From Nothopassalora personata (taxonomy: Eukaryota > Ascomycota > Dothideomycetes > Mycosphaerellales > Mycosphaerellaceae): a stretch of 64,000 nucleotides of DNA. The position numbers and the translations under genes are program-made. Location of the stretch: contig CM066293.1 in NCBI GenBank assembly GCA_033816765.1, positions 2,976,001 to 3,040,000 of the forward strand. The letters run 5' to 3'. A model generated the notes under the pieces. It saw only the letters and a program-made list of their open reading frames with translations. It was not told where the DNA came from and made no database searches. The stretch's first letter is position 1; every line of letters starts with the position of its first letter. Shown piece by piece: positions 11,471-23,636 of this stretch.

Positions 11471-11872
11471 TATTAGGTTAGTATAACCTAATAATATTAC
11501 AAGTTAAGAAGACAAGCTTAATCGGGTTTATTCTCGGGCCGATAGGAAGTTAAGGGAGAGTAATAAAGCAGTAGCTATCTTGTCTTATAAAGACTAAGTA
11601 GTAGTAAGGTAGAGGTTAGGTTATAGTGTATTCTAAACAGTAATATTAAACAGTAAGTTAAACGCCTCGAAGCTATAAGGGTTCTTAGCGTTCCTAAATA
11701 CAAAGGAGATTCGTAGATCTCGGTAATTAGTCTAATTATTCTAAGCATAAGTAGTCTAATTAGTCTAAGTATAAGCAGTCTAATCGCTCTAAGTCTAAGC
11801 GCTTAGGTAGGATAAGTTACGTGTTCGTCTTATCGTTATAATTCTAGGGTCTATAGGAATCATTCCGTAATA
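11471..11872 (-). repeat. 5' LTR of element A
   Basis: Partner of 4817-5219; 402 bp. The terminal bases read TATTAGG and CCGTAATA, each one RIP-type change from TGTTAGG and CCGTAACA. Differences between the two LTRs are mostly CA/TA or TG/TA swaps. Confidence 0.85.
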
Positions 11873-11877
11873 CGAGG

Positions 11878-13985
11878 TTACGAGATAGAAGGATAACTAG
11901 ATAGCGCGACAGTTCGCGACTAAGCTAGATATTATAGAGGACTAGTTAGGTAACTACTCGGAAGCGTAACGTATACGGTACCTACTAGCGAAGCTTACGC
12001 CTCGCTTACGGTCCGCTATCGTTAGCTACTATAATATCCCTACGACTAGAGAAGACCTAGTAGTCCTAGCCTTACGTATCGAAAGCACCGAGCGCCGAGT
12101 TAGTAGCGGAGGGTACGACCGCGGACAGTATATACGTCGTAAGCGTAAAGCTAAGGGCGTACATAAGCGGGCCGATCGCCTAAAGTAATAGAAGTAGAGT
12201 TAAGTACCGGGCGCCTCGGGTGCGAGTTAGTAGCGAGACGCCGGTAGCTCGTCTTTAACTAGCTAGAAGTCGAAAGTGGAGTACTATAGCTACGGTAGGA
12301 AGGGTTGTTATAAGACAGAGTGCCGGAATAGATACCTATAGAAAGACCGTAACGCGTAAGCGGTTCGTAGGTTAGAAACTATCGAGGCTTTAACTAAGAA
12401 GAGTGAATAGGGAAAAGGTAGAGGACTAGGTAAGGGTCGCTCCTAAGTCCGAGTTTCTATATAGACCCCTTAAGGTAAGTCGATGTAAGTCTAGCGCGTT
12501 ACTTACGAGGCGCCGTCGAGACGCGTAAGGGCTTTCGCGAGGCTACGTTTCTTCTAGATAACGGTATAGATTTAAGCTTAGTATCGTACGAGTATATACT
12601 CCGATACTAGATATAGCCTATTAGTAGTATAAAGCTTCTAAATCTAGAGTCGTACGCGTAGGACTAGGGGCATTACTACGGCGCCTATACGGTTCGCGTA
12701 CGACTAGCTAACGATATAGGAGTAGAGCGCGTAAGCGACGCTATCTACTATGTAGCGCCTATAGGTAGGCCGTTAGTTATTTTAGGTAGACCCTAGCGGT
12801 ATCGTAATCGGATAGTAAAGGCCGATAAGGATAACTAGTAGTACTACGGTATAGAGACGCCTACGATTTAGTAGCGTAACGCACGCGAGTTCCTTAAGGA
12901 TCTCGAGAGCTTAAAGTAGGTTTATACGATAAGTGTTCGGGCTATTACTATAGTAGTACCCGAAGGAGAGGGCCCTTCGTAGCCTAAAGAATTTATAGAC
13001 TTCCGAGATGTATACGTACCTAATAAGTAGGCGAAGCGTAAGATACCCGACGGGGTTAAGTATACGATTAATCTCGTTAAAGGAAAGAAACCTCCTTTTA
13101 AGCCGCTATACTACTAGTCCTTAACTAAGCTAGAGGCCTTAAAGGAGTACCTTACGTAAGTAATAGAGAAGGGGTAGATTAGGCGATCCGTAAGCGAGGC
13201 GGGTACGTCTATTCTATTCGTACTAAAGAAGAATAGTACTCTTAGGCTCTATATAGATTATAGAGGCCTAAATAAGATTATAGTAAAGAACTAGTACCTA
13301 CTGCCCCTAATTAGTAAGACCTTAGATAGGCTATAGGGCGCTAGGCTCTTTACTATAATCGACCTATAGGATGCCTACTACCGTATTCCTATTAAGCGAG
13401 GAGACGAGTAGAAGACTACGTTTCGCACGCGATACGGTTACTACGAGTACTTAGTTATGTCTTTTAGGTTAACTAACGTACTAGCTACCTTTTAGGGGTA
13501 TATTAATAAGGCCCTTACTAGGTTAGTAGATAATATCTACGTAGTCTACCTAGATAACATCCTTATCTATAGCGTAACGCGTAAGGAGTACGTACGAGCC
13601 GTACGCGCGGTACTAGAGAGGCTGCGAAAGTTCGCCCTATTTACGAACCTAAAGAAGTGTAGCTTCTTCTAGGAGAATGCCGAGTTCCTAGGATTTATCG
13701 TAAGTATCGTAGGCGTATCGATAGATAGGAGTAGGGTAGCCGTAATCGAGGAATAGCCTACGCCTACGAGTTTTTATAAGGTTTAATCCTTCCTAGGATT
13801 CTATAACTTCTGTAGGCGCTTTATCGAAGGGTACTCGAGGATTACGAAGCTATTAATAGACCTACTAAAGGGATGTAAGAATAGTAAGAAGTAAGGGCCT
13901 CTTATATAGTCCGCTTACGAGGAGTAAGCGTTCTAACGGCTAAAAGCTAGGTTCCTCGGAGCACCTATCCTAAGGCACTTCGATC
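11878..13985 (+). pseudogene. Family B copy B2 gag end, protease and RT (RIP-damaged)
   Basis: Continues the gag interrupted at 4816. A damaged zinc-knuckle-like block lies near 12285-12330, protease follows near 12540, and RT runs from about 13010 with YVPNKQAKRKIPDGVKY-like text and a polymerase motif region reading IYVVYLDNILIYS (the YxDD box altered to LDN). It then enters the thumb and connection and stops at 13985, where element C is inserted; the frame resumes at 29717. CAG codons throughout read TAG. Confidence 0.7.
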
Positions 13986-13990
13986 CTTCG

Positions 13991-14350
13991 TGTTACGGAA
14001 TGATTCCTAGGGACCCTAGAATTATAACGACAAGACGAACACGTAACTTATCCTACCTAAGCGCTTAGACATAGAGCGATTAGACTGCTTATGCTTAGAC
14101 TAATTAGACTGCTTATACTTAGACTAATTAGACTAATTACCAAGATCTACGAATCTCTTTTGTATTTAGGAACGCTAGAAACCCTTATGGTTCTAATGCG
14201 TTTAACTTATATTACTATCTCACTAATTGGAATATAACTCTTATTTCTATTATTTATCTTCGCTTAGCTTACTTTAGCCTCTCTAAAGAATACCGCTACG
14301 TGACTTAACTTATCTCTCCTTTAAGACTAGCCCTAGAACGAGACATAACA
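13991..14350 (+). repeat. 5' LTR of element C
   Basis: Starts TGTTACGG and ends ACATAACA. A 24-bp-period array (about 14071-14145) with ATTAGACTGCTTATGCTTAG units lies upstream of a TATA-like TTTTGTATTTAGG near 14160. Its partner at 29352-29711 has the same length. Confidence 0.85.
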
Positions 14351-14419
14351 CTTTAAACGCCCTTAGGATAAGCGCTACTTAAGCAGCTAGTAGGGGAACA
14401 CCCGCCCCTAGCGAAGTAG

Positions 14420-15940
14420 GAAGCATCCGCCGTACGCTACTATAATAGACTACTACGAAGGACGATAAGTCTAATGACGATAACGAGCCTACTCTAAGGA
14501 AGAACAACGTTAAGGCTACTAAGCTAGACCTCTTCTATAGAGATAGGGCTAAGTTCGACGACTAGATTAATTAGATAGATATGTATCTTATGTTCAACCT
14601 AGTCGATGCTAATAAAAGAACTATCTTTGCTATTACGTACCTTCGCGGAAGTGCGTAGAACTAGATTAAACCTTACCTTAAGGAATACCTTAAAGGTATA
14701 GGACGATTAGACCCTACCGGAATGTTTAGGAGCTACACTCTCTTTAAAGAAAAGATAAAATTAATCTTTAGAACCTCAAACAAAGTCCAATAGGCTATAC
14801 GAATCATTCAACACCTAAAGTAGAAGACGTCTACTTTAGAGTATGCCGCCAAATTCGAAGAATACGGACAAATCACCGGATAGGACTAGACGGCGTTAAT
14901 AACTATATTCCGATGTAGACTTAAGGACTCCGTTAAGGACGAGTTAATAAGACACGGGGGACGGATTACTAACCTCGAAGAGCTAATAAAGGCGTCGATT
15001 AACATCGATAACTAGCTCTAGGAACGATACTAGGAAAAGAAACACGACTCTAAAGTAGGAGGTATAGTAGGATACGCTCCGGATCGTAGACCCTTAGGAG
15101 GATACGTTACGAAGGGAGAATTCTTACGATAAAGCTAGGCCTACTATAGACCACAGCTAATGGAACTAGACGTTACCTAACGAGGACGGAAGATCGATAA
15201 GAGTAGGGGCTACGGAAAGCCCTTTAAAGGAAAAGGAAAACTCACATGCTATGCCTATAGTAAGGAAGGCTACATAGCGCGGGATTGCCGCGGTAAAAAT
15301 ATAGTGCGCCGCGAGCAGTTTAATATAATGTAACTAAAGGTAGGTAAATCTAGGAGTAGTATTAAACCCCGACAATTTAACTATACCTAGAGAGTAGAGG
15401 AGAAGGATAGCAACCGGGTTACGACGCCTCTCCTAGACCCCTTATAAGGACGAGGAGGATACTATATTTAATAACATACACTACTACCGAATAACTAACA
15501 ATTAAAGACTATTAGATTGTTTAGTATAATAGCACGAGGAGTTAACTATAAAGTTAAGAAGGAATCTCGGCACGGTTACGGAAGCCTTTACTAGCGATTC
15601 TATTACTAGGACTCGTGTTAAACCTACTACGACGCTAAGTTAGGCGTAGGGTACTAGCTACGATAACTAGTAGGAACCCTAGGAGCTTAACACGGACAAA
15701 ACAAGCTCTAAGAAGTAGACATAGACGAATCTTACTTCGATAACGACAATAAAGAAAACTAGGATCTAGAATAGAACGGACGCTAGTTACTAGTACTAGA
15801 ATAATAAACAAACGAACTAGATACTATCGAAGAAGATTACGTACCGGAAGAGTTAAGCGAGGACTTATCCGAAGAAGAAGAGAGCGACACCGACGACGAA
15901 AACGAAGTATACACATTTACGGTAGATACGCTAAAGAAAC
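14420..15940 (+). pseudogene. Element C gag (RIP-damaged)
   Basis: Reads a capsid-like region, then MELDVT near 15170 and a zinc knuckle near 15248-15300 reading CYAYSKEGYIARDCRGKN, a CX2CX4HX4C knuckle with one Cys and the His changed to Tyr. Stops are TAG at former CAG/TGG codons. The 5' part is clearly diverged from the gag of element A although the RT-to-chromodomain parts of the two are nearly identical. Confidence 0.7.
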
Positions 15941-15954
15941 TCTATAAGTTAATT

Positions 15955-16719
15955 GTCGTCCTATAGAGAGCGCCTTCACGCGGCGGACGACGTAAGTATC
16001 TTCGTTACGACGAAGAGAAACTAAGACTCTCTCTCTCGAAAAATACAAGCCTACTCGACTCGAAACAAGAAAAGACAGGTCGGACGAACCGAACGAACGA
16101 GATACGCTCAAAATCTACAAACAAGAACTCCGGAACTGCGAGAAGGGAAAGCGACGTACATAGCGTACACGTCGCTCGAACAACGAAGGCGCTGTCTACC
16201 TGTCGTCCCGGCAAACCACGTAAACTGCCGGCTGGAACCAAGAGAGGCGTTTAGGGGCGCAAACCACGTATACTGCACGGCTGGAACCAAGAGAGGCCGA
16301 GGGGGGGACGACAGCGAGGCCACTGCGACCGAGGAGCTACACTCGAGACCGGAGAACGCGACTGGATTGAAACAGAGGCAACGGGTGTTTCTTGGGATTT
16401 TGCTCGGTGCGTACGGGTACGGCCGGCTTGGCTTTTTAAAACAAGAACGAGACACGGGCGCAAAACTTGTCTCGCCCGGGGCAAGGCGACAAACCGCAAT
16501 TCTCGACAAGACACGACTACCGGGTACGCGCGTACTACGCCGCAATATATTCGATTTACGGTTCGAATAGCGAGCGTTGCTCGCATCTTTTAAGGAGTTT
16601 TTACGTCCGGGGTACGACGGGGCTTTTCTCCTTCTCTCAAATTTTGGTCTCGTTCTCGAGACCCGTGTTGCATAGTCTTTGACTCAAATAGCACGTTAAT
16701 GGAATAATCAATCAATCAA
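15955..16719 (+). mobile_element. Non-LTR-type insertion (5'-truncated LINE or SINE-like), not RIP-saturated
   Basis: The insert is flanked by a 14-bp duplication TCTATAAGTTAATT (15941-15954 and 16720-16733) and ends in the short repeat tail AATCAATCAATCAA. Long target duplication plus a simple 3' tail is the signature of target-primed reverse transcription. CA and TG are frequent, so it is much younger than element C around it. Several overlapping frames are open but none matched a reverse transcriptase I recognise. An imperfect direct repeat inside (16211-16248 and 16259-16297) shares CTGGAACCAAGAGAGGC. It could be a 5'-truncated LINE tail or a SINE. Confidence 0.7.
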
Positions 16720-17179
16720 TCTATAAGTTAATTATCTACCTCTAACGAAGGCACGAAGAATTCCTACTAAAGTTCTTAGGGAAACGATACCTAAACCCTA
16801 ACGAATTTAATAAGACACTCGACATAATAAGGGGTATAGTATAGGGCTACCTAACTATAAACAATACTAAGAACTTAGCTAAAGCGGTTATCAAACGACT
16901 ACCTATAGGAAGCCGAATAACGGATACCGGATATCTAACACCGGTAGGAACTTTCGTCTTAAACAAACTACGAACAGTAGTATAGCATGTACGGGCTCTC
17001 TACTTAGAATCGTAGAAGATCTAGAAACGTAATAGACTATAAGTGTAGACATAGGGTAACGGGCTATAGGTTCTAGCCGAAGCCTCTAGGCACGAAGCAT
17101 AGCGAACTACATACTATTCGGGAAAAGGATTAGCTCCCTAGGAATAAGCGACTAAAGGGAGTTATGCAATACTTAGGCT

Positions 17180-18683
17180 TACGTATCGACATTAAACATA
17201 GTTTTCTAGACATAAGCAATCGTTAACGGACATAAGACTAGTGTTATAATCGACTTAGGAGTAGCGGGGAATTTCATCTCCGAGTCTTTTATAAGAAGAA
17301 ACGGGTTCGCTACCCTAAAGAAGAAATAGGGTTACGAGTTAATCGCGGTAAACGGATTATTATTACCTAGCGTAGAATAGGAGACGACACTATTACTACT
17401 AGCTATCTAATAGCACTACGAGAATATTACCTTAGATGTTACTAATATAGCCAGTTATAACATAGTATTAGGTATGCCTTAGTTAAGAAAGCACAATCTA
17501 GTAATCAACTAGAGAAGAGAAGTACTTACATTTAGGGAATGCGACTACGTTATCGACATTTAGCCTACGCATCGATAGCGGACGATAGTAGATAAGGTAA
17601 GGAAACAGCTTAACGCATTCGAGCTTACGCCGACTAGAAGAACAAAAGAACTACCTTCGACCGGGATAGACACTAGCGTAGGGCCGCCGGGTCACGAAGT
17701 CACTAGAAGTGATAGAAGTAACGCACTATCGAAGAATACTAACATCTTAGAGTTAAGTATTCCTAAGGAGTATCGTAAGTAGTCGCGACTCTTTAAAGAG
17801 GAGAGAGGTAAAACCGCCTTACCTAAGCACCGCCTATAGGATTATAAGATTAACATTTAGCTAGGGAAAGAGCCTCTATAGGGACCCCTATATTAAATGT
17901 CTAAGAAAGAGCTATAGACCCTACGAGAATAGCTAAAGGAGAAGCTAGCTAAAGGATAGATAAGAAGATCCACCTTAAGTATAGGAACTCTATACATGTT
18001 CGTTCTAAAAGTAAACGGGAAGTTACGACTCGTATAAGACTATAGGAAGTTAAACGAGATTACGATTAAGAACCGATATCCGCTACCTAACATCGAAGAA
18101 GCATAAGATAGATTAACTGGATCGGACTAGTACACGAAGATTAACCTACGAGATGCCTTCTACGCTATACAAATAGTAGAAGGAGAAGAATGGAAAACCG
18201 CTTTTAGAATAAGATACGGACTCTACGAATTCCTAGTTATGCTAATGGGATTAACTAACGTACCCGTATCCTGTTAGGACCTTGTTAACGAAACACTTAG
18301 AGACCTACTCGACGTATGCGTTATTGTCTACATGGACGACATACTAGTCTACACGAAAGGATCCCTATAGGAGCATATAAGACAAGTCTAGGACGTCTTC
18401 GAACGACTTATACGTTTAGGATTTAAGATAGCACCCGAGAAATGCGAATTCTATAAGAAAGAAGTTAAATTCTTAGGCTTTATTATTAGCACTATAGGGA
18501 TAACGATCGACCCTACGAAGACATAGTCAATTAGAGAATAGCTAGAACTAAAAACAGTTAAGAACGTACAATCATTCCTTAGACTAGCGAACTATAACCG
18601 GAAATTTATTAAGGACTACGTAAAAACAGTAGCACTAATAACGATGCTTACGAGAAAAGACGTTACTTAGAAATGGGGAAAGG
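17180..18683 (+). pseudogene. Element C protease and RT (RIP-damaged)
   Basis: A protease-like loop (IIDLGVAGNFIS) lies near 17240. From about 17960 the RT reads TLYMFVLKVNGKLRLV, then the palm region and VIVYMDDILVYT near 18320, so the YMDD catalytic box is preserved although TAG codons surround it. The frame stops at 18683 where the copia element is inserted and resumes at 26708 with RNase H. Confidence 0.8.
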
Positions 18684-18930
18684 TGTTAAGTTAAGACCTT
18701 ATAGGATACGTAGTTAGCAGCGGAGTGGAGTAAGAGATTAATCTTCAACTAGCTAATAGCTATAGGGCATATAGCAATATATTAGGAACCAATGTGTTAA
18801 TTGTGTTAGATGTCTATCTAAGCTAAAGGGGAGAGAAGGTATCTTCCGACAAGCTAAGTTATCGTGGATGCCTTAGGCTATTAGATTATAACCTAACTGT
18901 TAGCTCCCCTTAAGATGCTACATCTTAATA
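18684..18930 (-). repeat. 3' LTR of the copia element
   Basis: 247 bp, matching 26456-26702 with scattered CA/TA and TG/TA differences. The end toward the interior reads CTTAATA, a RIP-altered CTTAACA. Confidence 0.85.
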
Positions 18931-19779
18931 CTCCCACTTATCTCATATAGGAGGTTATAGTCTACTCTTCTCCTGTTAGTAGTATTTAGACCTCTATAAT
19001 AGGTTAAGCTAGCTTATAAACCTCTAGAAGTGTGGACTAGTCTTTAGCTTTATGAACCTATCTACAACTATCTTAGATGTTAGGGTGTACTTAATAGTAA
19101 TAAGCCTTCTCTACTAAAGTTTCCTAACAGCATTGTAGGTAATGTTAATGTGCTTTAACTTGTTATAAACATGTGCATCCCTTACTAGGGTAAGGGTAGC
19201 TTAGTTGTTACCTCTTAATTAGACTAGTCTTAAGCTTAACATAGTCTCCTAGTTTCTAGTGATCCTTAGTTAATAGGAACAGTCTCCTACTAACTCTAGA
19301 CAGTCTATCTCCCTTAGTAGTGAAGCTAGGAATTGGGATTGCTTTATATATGCATTTATAGCTATGTATTTAGCTTCTATTGTAGATGTTACTATAGACT
19401 TTTACTTCTTACTTATCTAGGAGACTAGTGCCCTATAGATGAAGAAGACATACCTAAGGATAGAGACTCTGTCTACTTTATCTATTGCATAATTAGAGTT
19501 ACAGTATCTAACTAGGCATCCTTCTCTATGCCTAGAGAAGACAAGGCTAAGATTAGGATATAACCTTAGATATCTTGTAATCTTCTTTAAAGCCTTTATG
19601 TAGTAGGTGGATAGGTTACTTACAAATGAGCTTATCCTTCCTAGGGCAAAAGCAATGTCTAGCCTTGTAATTGTTACTAGCTACATCTATGTACTATTAA
19701 TACTCTAGTACTCTACCTTGTCACACCTCTTATCTATGTAGCTTAAAGGTTTAAGAGCCTTATAGCTATCTATAGGTAA

Positions 19780-20700
19780 GTATATAGGTGCTGCCTTCTT
19801 ATAGTTTATCCCTATCTTAGTAAGGTTGTCCCTAATAAAGTGTCCCTAGTTAAGTTTTAGGATTCCTCTCCTCCTGTCCCTTATAACTCTTATGCTAAGG
19901 ATCTTTTTAGGTTCACTAAGATCTTTAATCTTAAAGACTTTACTAAGTTCTCTTTTAAACTAGAGAACATCTATTAACTTTAGTGCAGCAATTAGAATGT
20001 TATCCACATGTGTGAGAATTATAATCTCTTTTTCCTTATAAATAAGTAGGCATAGATCCACCTCTAACTATGTAAATCTAATCTCTCTAAGCTTTAACAT
20101 ATAGAGTTAATTCTAATCTCTAGCTGCTTGCTTAAGTCTATATAAGCTTTTAAGGATCTTAAACACTATGTTTAGTAGAAGCTTAACTCCTAGTAGTAGT
20201 AATATAGAGATGTCTTTATAGAGGGTGCTTTCTATAAACGCATTGTTTACATCTACTTAGTAAAGATGGAGATCCTTCTTACATATAATAGCTATAAACA
20301 CCCTAAGGGTGTCCTATCTAACTGTAGGCGCAAATGTCTCTATAAAGTTAATACTAAACTTCTATAAAAAGCCCCTTGTAACTAGCCTAGCCTTGAACTT
20401 TTTAATAGCTCTACTAATGCTTCTTTTAACATTAAAGACCTATCTTAACGTAACTAAGTTTGCTCCTTTTGGTAGAATAGCATTCTCCTAGGTGTTGTTA
20501 CTCTATAGAGCATCTAGCTCCTTCTAGATTGCTTCCTTCCAAAGGTGTCCCTATTTCTTATTATTTATAGCATCCTTATAGGACTTTAGAATTAGGATCT
20601 CTTACTTGTATGCAATAACTTCTATAGTTGCTATAAAGGCTATCTCCTTAACTTCTTCTAGGAATTCACTATCCTATAGTACTGAATCATCTACTAATTG
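19780..20700 (-). pseudogene. Copia-type reverse transcriptase remnant
   Basis: Minus-strand translation between about 19780 and 20040 gives LCLLIYKEKEIIILTHVDN, the region of the copia YVDD box (here HVDN), then ILKLNQGHFIRDNLTK-like text after allowing for a TAG. Upstream RT text continues to about 20700 with more stops. Not translatable as it stands. Confidence 0.75.
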
Positions 20701-23244
20701 CATAGCTATAAAGAAAGCTTAGTAGTAAGCAGTAAGGTTCTCTAAGAGGTCTATTGCTTCTCCTACTTTAGTAGCTAGTTTAGGTATAGGGACTATAGAT
20801 CTTAGGGCTTTCTGTTTCTATTTATAGCCCTCAATATTATAGTTAGCCCTCCTCTTACTAAGGGATGATCTAAGAGTAGTCACTTATGTCCTAGTGACAT
20901 TCTTTTCCTAGAGATCTAGTAAGCTTATCTCAATTAGCTTATCAATTTTCTGAAATTCCCCTATATTCTTTAGAGGCTAGGGAAGTTGCATAAACAGCTT
21001 TCTTAGCTAGGCTATTACTAGGCTACTCTACTAAATGATTAAATAGTGAATAGGTTGCTCTAAGGATATGTCCTTCCTTAGCCTCCCTAAGGGTCTCCTA
21101 GCTAGTGTATTGCTTAATAGATTCAATTTTGTAACATTAAGATCTATATTACCTCTAGGTTAGTCCTTAAAGAAGTCTGTATGTGTGTGTTGTTTTATAG
21201 CTTTTATGTCTAGTTCCTAAAAGAGCTAGGCCTTAGCTATGTTTTTAACGTATCTAATAAACACTGCTTCTTTACCTCTATTTATTAGTTTATCACTTCT
21301 TACCTATTAAGGCTAGGATCTTATGTCTATATAGACAATAGCTTTACATCCCTAAACCTTCAAATAGTTAATAGTTGGCTTGATACTATTAAAGGCTTTA
21401 TCTAGTGAAACCTTAAACCTATTATAGTCTAGACTATTTAGTAGTTTGTTCCTTATATAGGTTTAGGCTTCTAGTGCTTTAGGCTAGAATTTAATTAGCA
21501 TCTTAGCCTCTTTAAGCATTGCCCTTATAGAGTCTTCTAAGGTTTGTATTAACCTTTTAACTAGTCTATTTTAGAGCGAGTTGTATGTCTTAGTATGCTC
21601 TAGCCTAATTCCTAAATCCTTCTCCTACTACTTAACTAATGCAATAAGTTCCCTTACATTATTAAGCCTAACTGCTTTCAACTGTGCTAATGATTTCCCC
21701 TCTACCTTAATCTTCTAGTTCTAGAGAGCAACTAGAGTATCTTCTCTTTTCTTAAGAGGATAGGTCCACTTTTTCCTAGAGAAGTTGTTAACAATCTTAA
21801 GCTAGTATTTAAACCCTAGCCTTAATGTTAGTAGTGGACTATATATGTTAATAGATACAAGGGCAAGTCTTTTAGGTCGTCTCTTAGTAACTTTGCCTTT
21901 ATACTTCTTTATCTTTGCTATTAAACACACTCTGCACTAGTGGAAGCTATCCCTAGGAATAGGAATGGGTTCTTTTAAGTCTATTACCTTATAAAGATTC
22001 TAGAGCAAGTTCTTCCTAAAGTGTGCAAATCTTCTATGCTAAAGCTCCTACTATTTTAGGTTAGTCTCTAATTTAGCAGTTACAAAGGCATTCTCTATTA
22101 GTAGTGTATATAATAAGTAATGTACCCTTTCTTATAGTAGAGGAGAAATCTCATTAATAAATAGAACCCCCCTAAGAAGCCTTGTCTAGACAACAGTTTA
22201 GCTAGAGGGGGATACAAGAGAAAATAAAGGAGGTTAGACACTAAACTGCTTACTAAACTAGTTCTAAGAAACTAGGTTCACCCCTAGCTTAGGTATAAGT
22301 AGAACATCTTCTAAAACAACTTTCCTACTAGATCTCCTACTTATCTCTATAGTCCTAATATAAGTAGCTAACAAATGCCTACCTCCTACTTTGATCCATT
22401 TCTTCTTTATTAAGGGAGTTATAGATCTAAAGAGGCAGTTCTAGTTAGTTATATAGGATAAAGCATAAGAATTAAGTAACTACTCTAATAAGGGGAACTT
22501 GCCTTAGACTTCTATAGTTAAGTGAGCTACTTTATTATACTTATTATTATTAGACATTGTCTTCTAGGATAAGTTGCATAAGTTAGGTAGCTCTTAGGTA
22601 GAGAAACCTTTCCTAGTCTTCCTTATTTTAGAGGAAGGAGACTAGGCCTAGTTCTTCTAGAGTGATAGTATATTAGAGCTGAGTTTCTTCACCATTTTCT
22701 TAAGTTCCTCTATAGAGGACTTCTCTCTTAGTGTTCTTCTTAAAGATAGTAGTAGAGATCTTCTCTTCTTAATATGTGTTGCATTCTAGGAGGATAGTGC
22801 TTAGGAATAAGATCTAAGGACCTTCTTTGCCTTAGAGAGACTAGGGCAGTCCTTAATAAGATAGTCCTTCTTATAGAGAAGGCAGGAAAGTGATCTTACC
22901 TAACCTAAGGGCCTAACCTAGGTAGCTACTATACTATACTTAGCCTTAGAGGGATTCAATCTAGCCTCTTAAGCCTTAAGGATCTTTAAGGTCCTTTTAT
23001 AATCCATCTTTAGCTGAGCTATAATAGTATCCCTAGCTATATGGTAGTTAGGTGGCAGTAAGCTTAAAAGCTAGGTTATTCTTACATTAGCTTTCCTATA
23101 GTACTAGCCCTCTAGGTTAATATTAGCAATCCTCCTTCTAAGAGACACTAGGTGTGCCTATGCAGATCTAATAGTGAACTCTTTACTTATCTTAAAGTTC
23201 ACAAACTGTTTTGTAAGCTTATATACATAGGTTAGCAACACCTA

Positions 23245-23563
23245 TGTTAGGAACCGCTGTACGTTATCACAACTCGGGCTTGGATCTTTGCAGGGATGTC
23301 TCAATCAGTTATGAAGGTAGTGGTTCCAAACAGTATATGGTGTATACTTGAAATGAGTTGAGCACGAGGCTCCTATCTACTTGCAAAAGAGCGTCGTCTA
23401 TATAGTGCCGTGTCTTGGCGTGATCTTTCCTGCTCTCTCTGCTCTCTCTGCTCTCTCGAGAGAGCACCCGAGAGCACTGAGAGCACTCTGCATATCGGGT
23501 GCATCCGCTGGTCTGCTGGCATCGATTGGTTGGCTACGGGCTTCCCCAGACCGATCCGTAACA
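23245..23563 (-). repeat. 3' LTR of the young element
   Basis: Plus strand TGTTAGGAACC to GATCCGTAACA. TATA box CTATATAG at 23398-23405 (palindromic, so usable on both strands), conserved GTGCCGTGTCTTGGCGT beside it, then a CTCTCTGCTCTC / GAGAGCAC array (about 23430-23490) centred on CTCTCTCGAGAGAG. Confidence 0.9.
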
Positions 23564-23598
23564 CCATCCCCCTTCTAGCCTAGCTTCGTCCCGAAGCT
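23564..23598 (-). promoter_or_regulatory. Polypurine tract and adjoining hairpin of the young element
   Basis: Read on the minus strand, AGAAGGGGGATGG ends exactly at the LTR, the expected plus-strand primer. Seven-bp stem AGCTTCG/CGAAGCT with loop TCC lies at 23582-23598. Both parts are kept in elements A and C. Confidence 0.8.
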
Positions 23599-23636
23599 TA
23601 CAAGATGTCATTCCTTTCCAACTTTGTCATCCAACG

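Larger units (their letters stand above)
4817..11872 (-). mobile_element. Ty3/gypsy chromovirus, element A (RIP-damaged, full length)
   Basis: A 7,056-bp element with LTRs at 4817-5219 and 11471-11872, flanked by the 5-bp duplication CGAGG (4812-4816 and 11873-11877). It sits inside the gag of family B copy B2. Read on the minus strand it goes LTR, gag, protease, RT, RNase H, integrase, chromodomain, polypurine tract, LTR. Between the chromodomain and the tract it also holds an antisense pseudo-ORF and a tRNA-like sequence, both on the plus strand. On the plus strand TG is kept and CA nearly gone, so RIP hit mainly one strand. Confidence 0.88.

Noticed and set aside
20309..20491. 60-codon plus-strand ORF inside the copia element
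   Set aside because: It is antisense to the copia RT and hydrophobic by base composition; not a gene.
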